Shown piece after piece: positions 58,420 through 64,000 of a stretch of DNA of 64,000 bases. This stretch comes from Apiospora phragmitis (taxonomy: Eukaryota; Ascomycota; Sordariomycetes; Amphisphaeriales; Apiosporaceae), in contig JAQQWL010000005.1 in the NCBI GenBank assembly GCA_038363925.1, positions 3,348,001 through 3,412,000 on the forward strand, read 5' to 3'. The number at the start of each line of letters is the position of its first letter. The first letter of the stretch is position 1. A program made the position numbers and the translations under genes. The notes beneath the pieces are model-generated. The model ran no database searches and was not told the origin of the DNA. It saw only the letters and a list, made by a program, of their open reading frames with translations.

Positions 58420-59857
58420 ACGAAGTCGAAGCAGGCCTTTTATGCGCGACATCCGGATTCTATTACTCGGTCTTCTGAAAGCCAGCTTGGGGTGCGGCGA
58501 AGTGACGGGCCCTTTATCAGTGATACGGTTAGGGCTGGTCTCTCTGACTTCAACCGAGGCTGCTGGTAACTTATTCGTTTGCAGACGATGAGATAGCTGT
58601 TGACTTGACACAATACAATTTGACTTCCCGGGTGACAGTTTTATTACGCCCGGGATTGGTACGCATGTTTTATATTTGCTTTAGTATCCTGCTTTCACTT
58701 CGAACCCCTGAGTTTACCATCGAGTCAATGCTTACTGCGGCAACGCGAGGAAGGAGGCAAGAAAAAACGAGTGCTGCACCACCAAGATATCATTAATACA
58801 GGAGAAATGGTTCATGTAAATCCAGACAGTGATGTTCTATCTTACGTGTACGTAGTTGGCACTTGAAAAGACACTTTCACGATCTAAAGCAGTGTACCTA
58901 AGGGAGGCCGAGTATGCCTTCCACCTACTGCACGTAGGCTACAGGAAGGACTAATGGAATGTCCCATTAAGAATGCCGTTGTTACCTTTCTAGCAAGAAG
59001 ATGTAAGGGGAAAGAGAGAAAAAAAAACAGGTGTGTCGTGGCATTAGTGGTTAACATGCTATCGCTAAGTCTTTTTGTTTTGCATGGGTTAGATTTAAAC
59101 TCAGAGCCTCTTGTAACAGGTTATCGAAGCCAAATCACCCACCGAGAGAAGCGCCTGCACCCACTACACCAATCGGCCACCTGTTTGTTAAACGACAAGG
59201 CATCAATTTCGATATCTAACCTGCCCCCTCGGGGCGTTGGCCGTCCCCCACCGCCTCCCCCTATTTGCGTACCCAAAGCTGCAATCGGTGCTTGCCTTGT
59301 AATAAGATTAATATGTATTGATGGATACTTAAGTATCTATGTGAGATCAATAACATGGAGGAAGGAGGAGGTTAGGTGATACCTGCTTGTCCCTAGATCT
59401 TCTAATGGAGTATACTTTCTGCGAGACACATGCATATCAACACGTACATGTCATGACGTGGGCACACGACTCCGTAGCTGCACTGATTCAGGCGGCTGGC
59501 GTCAGACCTGGGGTCGTTTTTATGGGTGGAAGCCATTGCCGTTCCTGGCGGAAGCTTTGTACCTGAAGCTGGAATCCAGGAGCCCCTTGCTTCCTGCTGC
59601 GTCTGGTACTAGGCCTTGACCAATCAACGTGGTGCCTGTAACTCAATTAGGAAACTCTCAGTTACTGGTCAAGCTTAATGCTAGAATACGTGGCTGTGGT
59701 GGCTCTGCACCTATCGATAATTCTGGCCTGAAATCTGTTCATTTTCCCGAAGCCGATGCTATTCGATTTCCAAGACCATCTTCGTTACTGGGCCCAAGTA
59801 ACCATCAACTATTCCAATCACACTTCTGCATTTCATCACACTCCTACCCTTCTTACA
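58420..59857. other. Intergenic, no gene seen
   Basis: 1.4 kb without a supported gene. Confidence 0.4.
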
Positions 59858-60391
59858 ATGCCGCAACCTTCTCTGTGGCAGTTATGGAAGTTAGCCTTCC
59901 CATTTCTGGGATGGAGATCCATCTTGACTATGACCCCCGAGTCGCGCGCCGCTTTATCCGCCCCTACAACCGCTTTGAAGCGACTAACTGTCGCCTGGCT
60001 CTTGTTCGCACCAGTGGTTACGCTCGTTCTGTCCGTCTATTTCCCCGATGCGGTGCACACCTTCAACACGGTAACTTCCCTTTTCGGTATGTACTATACG
60101 ACGGCGAGCTTTGAACGGGACGCGCTGGAGAGGACTGTGCATCAGGAAAACCAGGAAATCCGGTCTGTCGCAGAGGAGCTGTGTGATGCGGGACTTTACA
60201 CCTGTTGGTGGGACCTACTAAACATGATCGAGGAAGATTCTACCCTGATGCCTGCGACGGCGGACAAGAAAACTGCACTGCTGCACATGAGAAAAGCCCA
60301 GCAAGCCTATGCTGGAATGCTTAGAGAAATGCACAAGTCTCGATTCAAGTCTACGAAGTCTACGAAACCCGACGTGAGCCTTACCGTCTAG
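59858..60391 (+). CDS. Unrecognised small membrane protein
   Basis: A 177-residue frame from the Met at 59858 (MPQPSLWQLWKLAFPFLGW); the longer frame starts at 59756 but its first 34 residues lack conservation-like features. A strong hydrophobic segment, LTVAWLLFAPVVTLVLSVYF, lies near residues 39-58. The rest is charged and helical (ERDALERTVHQENQEIRS, LLHMRKAQQAYAGMLREMHK) and ends in a basic tail with an STKSTK repeat. Good codon quality and no frame problems. Family and function unknown. Confidence 0.5.
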   Translation: MPQPSLWQLWKLAFPFLGWRSILTMTPESRAALSAPTTALKRLTVAWLLFAPVVTLVLSVYFPDAVHTFNTVTSLFGMYYTTASFERDALERTVHQENQEIRSVAEELCDAGLYTCWWDLLNMIEEDSTLMPATADKKTALLHMRKAQQAYAGMLREMHKSRFKSTKSTKPDVSLTV

Positions 60392-61227
60392 GGAGATGGG
60401 TCCATTGCGAGCCAACTTCAGTCGAACACCATACGTGAAACATCCCTCCTTCGACACAGTCACGACGTGATCGCACCGTCAATACCATTTCGAACCTAGA
60501 GCGACCCCCCTTCACGGAAGCTGCCAGACGAGGTGCACACTCTTGCAGACCATACAGCCAGATACCTACAGCGGCCATGGCTACAGAGTCCAATTTACTC
60601 TGTCTACTCTGTCCACAATCATCACAGCGAGCCACTAGGAAACCAGGGCGGGGGTAACATGCTAGAACCGAGCATTTTGTTGCACGACCAGAGGGAAAGC
60701 AGAGCAAGAACAGTTAACCAAGGTACATATTACGAACAGCAAGAGAATCGAAGAGGAAAAAAGGAGGTGGTGTATACACCCCGGACCCATGCATCCTGAT
60801 GCTTTCAGCCCGCACTCTATCTGTGCTATCCAAAAGAGAAGTTATACACCGACTATGTAAATTTTGGCTTAAACCGACTATGTATTGTCGACAGCTGTCA
60901 GGGGCTGCCATGCATGATCCTCAGGCTACACCGCGCTTGCCATTCTTTGGGACCTAGAATAGTGTGTTTCTCTTGCATGTGTGTTCGTTTGCCGAGAGGT
61001 AGGGAGTACTTGCCCCTGTACAGCCTGCAGTATGTGCCGCTGAGCCACCTAAACCGGACTGGCGTGAGCTAAACAGCCACCTCTGGGTTTCGTGGTACGT
61101 ACGGGACAAGCCACGTGTTTTGTACCTCTTTTGCATTACCTAATACTTGACCTCAATTCCTAAATCTGAGCCTTCAGCCTCCTTCCAAACAGCAAGATCG
61201 CAACGGACCACATGCGTTGATCCTACC
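60392..61227. other. Intergenic, no gene seen
   Basis: Short frames only; contains several TACGTAC-type words but no recognisable element. Confidence 0.4.
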
Positions 61228-61977
61228 ATGGCCGAAACGTCACATTGTTACTGCGCAATCTGCGGCGGGCCCCTCGACAAATTTGCCTCCTACGAGGCTG
61301 CGTATGGCAATCAACATATTGACTGGATCAAGCGGGTATGGGTAGTTGCTCGGATATTTCCCAACGATGTACAGTCTCAAGTCGTCTTATCCGGGCATGG
61401 GAAGTACTGCGGCGAAAACGAGTGGCTTGGCCCAATTGATCGCCAGGCCAATCACTTGAATACACATCCATTGTATCGGTACAACGACCAGCATATTGCG
61501 TTTCCCTTTCATTGCCCATGTTATACCCTCCTTGTGGATACTCAGTTTGGCGATAGGGATATCTCCCAGGCGGACATGAACTCATTATACGCGACAATGC
61601 GGAATTTGACTGCTTATTCCGCTGCTCATTTGGTGTTAGACTACGGCTTTGGCGGGGAGGATCCGCGGAAGGCATACTGGACCTATCGTGACGGCCAGGA
61701 CTGGTTTCTAGCAGACCCGAGCAGGAATGTGGCTGCAGAGGCTTACTTAAGAAGCATCCTGTCGCCCACCGGGCTTACGCGTGGGGCTTCCCTCGGGGCC
61801 CTCGGTACAAGGATCGTGCATGATCCTTTTGCGAAGTTGCCGTCGGAGATACTCCACATAATTATCTCGGATATGGACCTCACGGATATTATAAGGGTAT
61901 ATATTTATTATATTATTACGTTAAAAAAGGCTTCTTATTACGTAATTATTAAAAATAATTTTAAAAATAATTTATAA
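61228..61977 (+). pseudogene. F-box protein gene running into AT-rich DNA
   Basis: From the Met at 61228 (MAETSHCYCAICGGPLDKF), residues 1-222 look like a common fungal F-box type: a Cys pair, then WIKRVWVVARIF, AFPFHCPCYTLL, and DPFAKLPSEILHIIISDMDL, the start of an F-box that normally sits in the middle of the protein. At about 61895 base composition changes abruptly and the frame continues only with Ile, Tyr, Lys and Asn (VYIYYIITLKKASYYVIIK) to a stop at 61975. The C-terminal half expected for the family is absent. Either the retroelement region truncates the gene or RIP has spread into it. Confidence 0.65.
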
Positions 61978-62177
61978 ATGTATAAGTTATAATATATAAA
62001 TTATTTAAGTAAACTAATAATAATTACTCGCTTTTAAAGATAATGAAATTAAACTAACTTTTTTTTAAAAAAAAAAATTTAAAACCTTTTATTTATTTTT
62101 TATTAATAGTATAAATATTATTTTAACTTTCTTTATATATTATTTAATAATAATAAAAATAATAACTTTATTAAGGT

Positions 62178-62382
62178 TATTAAAACAGCTAGATATCTAT
62201 ATTACTCTAAAAGGGGTACCACGTACCTACGCGTACGAACCCCTTTCTTGTTTTATAAAAAGGGGTATAAGATGCCCCTCGTAACTAGTAAAAGATAAAC
62301 ATAAATAATAAAATATAACGATATAACCTCGATTAAACTTAAAACTAATACGTACGTACGAAAGCTTATTTAATATTAATTA
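62178..62382 (+). repeat. LTR-like block A (strongly RIP-mutated)
   Basis: Begins TATTAAAACAGC and shares the full order of block B, but with C-to-T and G-to-A differences: CCTCGATTAAACTTAAAACT here against CCCCGATTGAACCCGGAACC in B. Ends near TTTAATATTAA. Confidence 0.7.
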
Positions 62383-62818
62383 ATAATTACTCGTAGCGAT
62401 TATAAATTAATAAGAGTAAAGAGACGGTTTTACGCCCCTACCGACGTAAGGGTAACCGTGCTAAAGAACCCCGAGAATTTCCGCCCGTTAAAAATTCGAA
62501 GGAAGAGCCGAACTAAATTAACCGTACGAGGAGGAACCCTTTTTCCCGAGTATATATTATAAAGAAGAGACTAGGTTCCGAATTATATGCGAAACTAGCT
62601 AGGCTATATATAATTATATATTTAAATAACTTTATTATACTATTTATAAAAAAATAACCTTTATTAAAATAAAATTAATTACGGTCGGCGAATCGAGATC
62701 GAACTTAAAAATATCGAACTTAAATAAATTAACGACCTTAAACTAGAATTATTTACGTATAAAAAAGTTTTTTAAAATATCGGGATTTTTTTTTAATAAT
62801 TTAAAAAAAAACGTTAAC

Positions 62819-63035
62819 TGTTGGAACAGCAGGAACTAAGGTTTTCCATATTACTCTAAAAGGGGTGCCACGTGCCTACGCGCACGAACCCCTTTCCTGT
62901 TTTTATTAAGAGGGGCATATGATGCCCCTCGTAGCTCGTACTGAAGATAGACATGAACAACAGAATATAACGATTGAACCCCGATTGAACCCGGAACCTG
63001 TACGTACGTACGAAAGCCCATTCAATATTAACCTC
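62819..63035 (+). repeat. LTR-like block B (least mutated)
   Basis: Begins TGTTGGAACAGCAGGAAC, the TG start expected for a Ty1/Copia LTR. It includes TACTCTAAAAGGGGTGCCAC and keeps GC-rich words lost in blocks A and C. Confidence 0.7.
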
Positions 63036-63089
63036 GTTTTTTAAAAACTCGAACTTTTAAATATACTCTTCGAAAAAATAATACCCGAA

Positions 63090-63302
63090 CTATTTATATT
63101 AAATAGGCTCTCGTACGTACGGTGGTTCCGGTTTTAATCGAGGTTTAATCGTTCTTATTTTATTATTTATTTCTATCTTTAGTACGAACTACGAGGGGTA
63201 TTATATACCCCTTTTAATAAAGTAAAAAAGGGTTCGTACGCGCAGGTACATAGCATCCTTTTTAAAATAATATAAAAAACCTTAGTTCTTATTATTCTAA
63301 TA
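63090..63302 (-). repeat. LTR-like block C (inverted, 3' LTR of the minus-strand Copia)
   Basis: On the minus strand it starts TATTAGAATAATAAGAACTA, which is block B's start with G-to-A and C-to-T changes. It lies downstream of the minus-strand RNase H remnant, as a 3' LTR should. Confidence 0.7.
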
Positions 63303-63678
63303 CTAATAATTTTTATTTTAATAATAGAATTAAGTAGCTCCCTTTTTTAAAACGAATCTTCCCTTTATAAAGGTCTCGTACGGATGGGTTACGCTAATCC
63401 GGTATTCGGTACCTACTTAAGCTATATAAGTAATATTATACCTTTTTAATATTAATTTAATTAAGTAATAGGTCCCTTTATAATAATAGTAATAAAGAAA
63501 GTTATTATATATTAACGTATATTATTTCCCTTTATAAATCGAAAAGAATAGTTTAGAAATAATAATAATAATAAAAGTAGTAATAGTAATAAAGGCGCCG
63601 TTATATATCGCGATACGTTATACCTCATTTAAGGGAAAGTATATCTCTTTTTTTCCTCTTTTTTTACTCGCCGTATAA

Positions 63679-63906
63679 GTCTAGTTTTTTAATGTACACT
63701 TCTACGCGTACGGATAACTTATTAATTAATACTAGCTATTCGAAGGCTTTATTTAGAGATTTCTTAGTGAAGGCGTTTATAAGGTTATTTTGGCCGTCGA
63801 CTTCATAAATCTCTAAAATCTCCCTTTTTTTATACGATTCTCGGAGCGATATAATATCGATTATTAATCTTTTTTCGTTCGTTGTTCCTAATTTAATTAA
63901 GTATTT
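63679..63906 (-). pseudogene. Copia polyprotein C-terminus (RNase H end), RIP-damaged
   Basis: The minus strand reads KYLIKLGTTNEKRLIIDI, SLRESYKKREI, then DGQNNLINAFTKKSLNKAFE, a stop (TAG at 63736-63738), and LVLINKLSVRVEVYIK. This is the standard end of fungal Ty1/Copia RNase H: LGTTxEKRLMIDI, then a DGxxNxADAFTKAxPNRALE-type stretch, then NxLTVRVEGW. Differences are mostly those expected from G-to-A change, and the stop fits a mutated CAG or CGA codon. Non-functional remnant. Confidence 0.75.
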
Positions 63907-64000
63907 ATAAAATAATCTCGAGTTTATATAAAGGATTATTAATACTTTTTAAAATTCGAGGCTTTATATAATTCTTTTTAACGTAATATTAAGTACGATA

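Larger units (their letters stand above)
61895..64000. mobile_element. AT-rich, RIP-mutated Copia retroelement region
   Basis: From 61895 to the right edge the sequence is about three quarters A+T, unlike all of the rest. It contains three related LTR-like blocks (62178, 62819 and 63302) and, on the minus strand, the end of a Copia polyprotein. The element is incomplete on the right. Confidence 0.75.

Noticed and set aside
61895..64000. Telomere or centromere sequence
   Set aside because: No TTAGGG arrays; the AT-rich block is explained by RIP of a Copia element, whose RNase H end and LTRs are visible.
1..64000. CRISPR arrays, operons, ribosome binding sites, tRNA or rRNA genes
   Set aside because: The DNA is eukaryotic with spliced genes, no regular spaced repeats were seen, and I found no convincing A-box/B-box pair or cloverleaf by eye; a tRNAscan run would be decisive.

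Overview
The window is nuclear DNA from a filamentous ascomycete (Pezizomycotina, probably Sordariomycetes). This follows from short GT..AG introns of about 50-140 nt, fungal-only protein families (HET, DUF3176, PTH11-like, fungal HeLo-like N-terminal domains, CE16, BBE-type oxidases) and a Ty1/Copia-type retroelement with C-to-T/G-to-A decay typical of repeat-induced point mutation (RIP). Intergenic distances are long, single-copy conserved genes are few and many genes look lineage-specific, so it reads as an accessory or subtelomere-like region.

Layout: 0-5 kb holds an F-box/WD40 gene running off the left edge and, divergently, a GCK/MST-type Ste20 kinase. 5-8.8 kb is nearly empty apart from the ghost of a short-chain dehydrogenase. 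8.8-11.3 kb encodes a protein joining a fungal HeLo-like N-terminal domain to a degenerate G-alpha domain. 12.3-15 kb has a broken metallo-beta-lactamase gene and a broken membrane-protein gene. 15.9-29.3 kb carries a fungal membrane protein with an unusual repeat-filled intron, a secreted protein, two divergent small cysteine-rich secreted proteins, a HET-type gene and a DUF3176 gene with an in-frame stop. 29.9-41.3 kb is metabolic: CE16 esterase, BBE-type FAD oxidase, SDR and a sugar transporter with an early stop. 42.5-56.3 kb has a small F-box protein, an MCT-like transporter, a large membrane protein, a MetE-like methyltransferase, an Old Yellow Enzyme and a PTH11-like 7TM protein. 56.7-58.4 kb has a stand-alone HeLo-like protein divergent from a TPR-type reading frame. 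61.2-64 kb is an F-box gene that runs into an AT-rich block of RIP-mutated Copia LTRs plus an RNase H remnant.

How the genes relate: no biosynthetic cluster is evident. The HeLo-like/pseudo-G-alpha protein, the HET gene, the second HeLo-like gene and the TPR frame all belong to classes linked to fungal non-self recognition and regulated cell death. The secreted cysteine-rich proteins, DUF3176 and PTH11-like genes are typical surface or secretome genes.

A caution for all coordinates: at least a dozen genes need one or two single-base frame corrections, very often at short homopolymer runs, while neighbouring genes are perfectly open. After correction and splicing, total lengths become exact multiples of three. 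Uncorrected indel errors in a long-read assembly are the simplest explanation, so 'broken' calls resting only on frameshifts are provisional. In-frame stops (DUF3176, sugar transporter) and RIP damage are separate.
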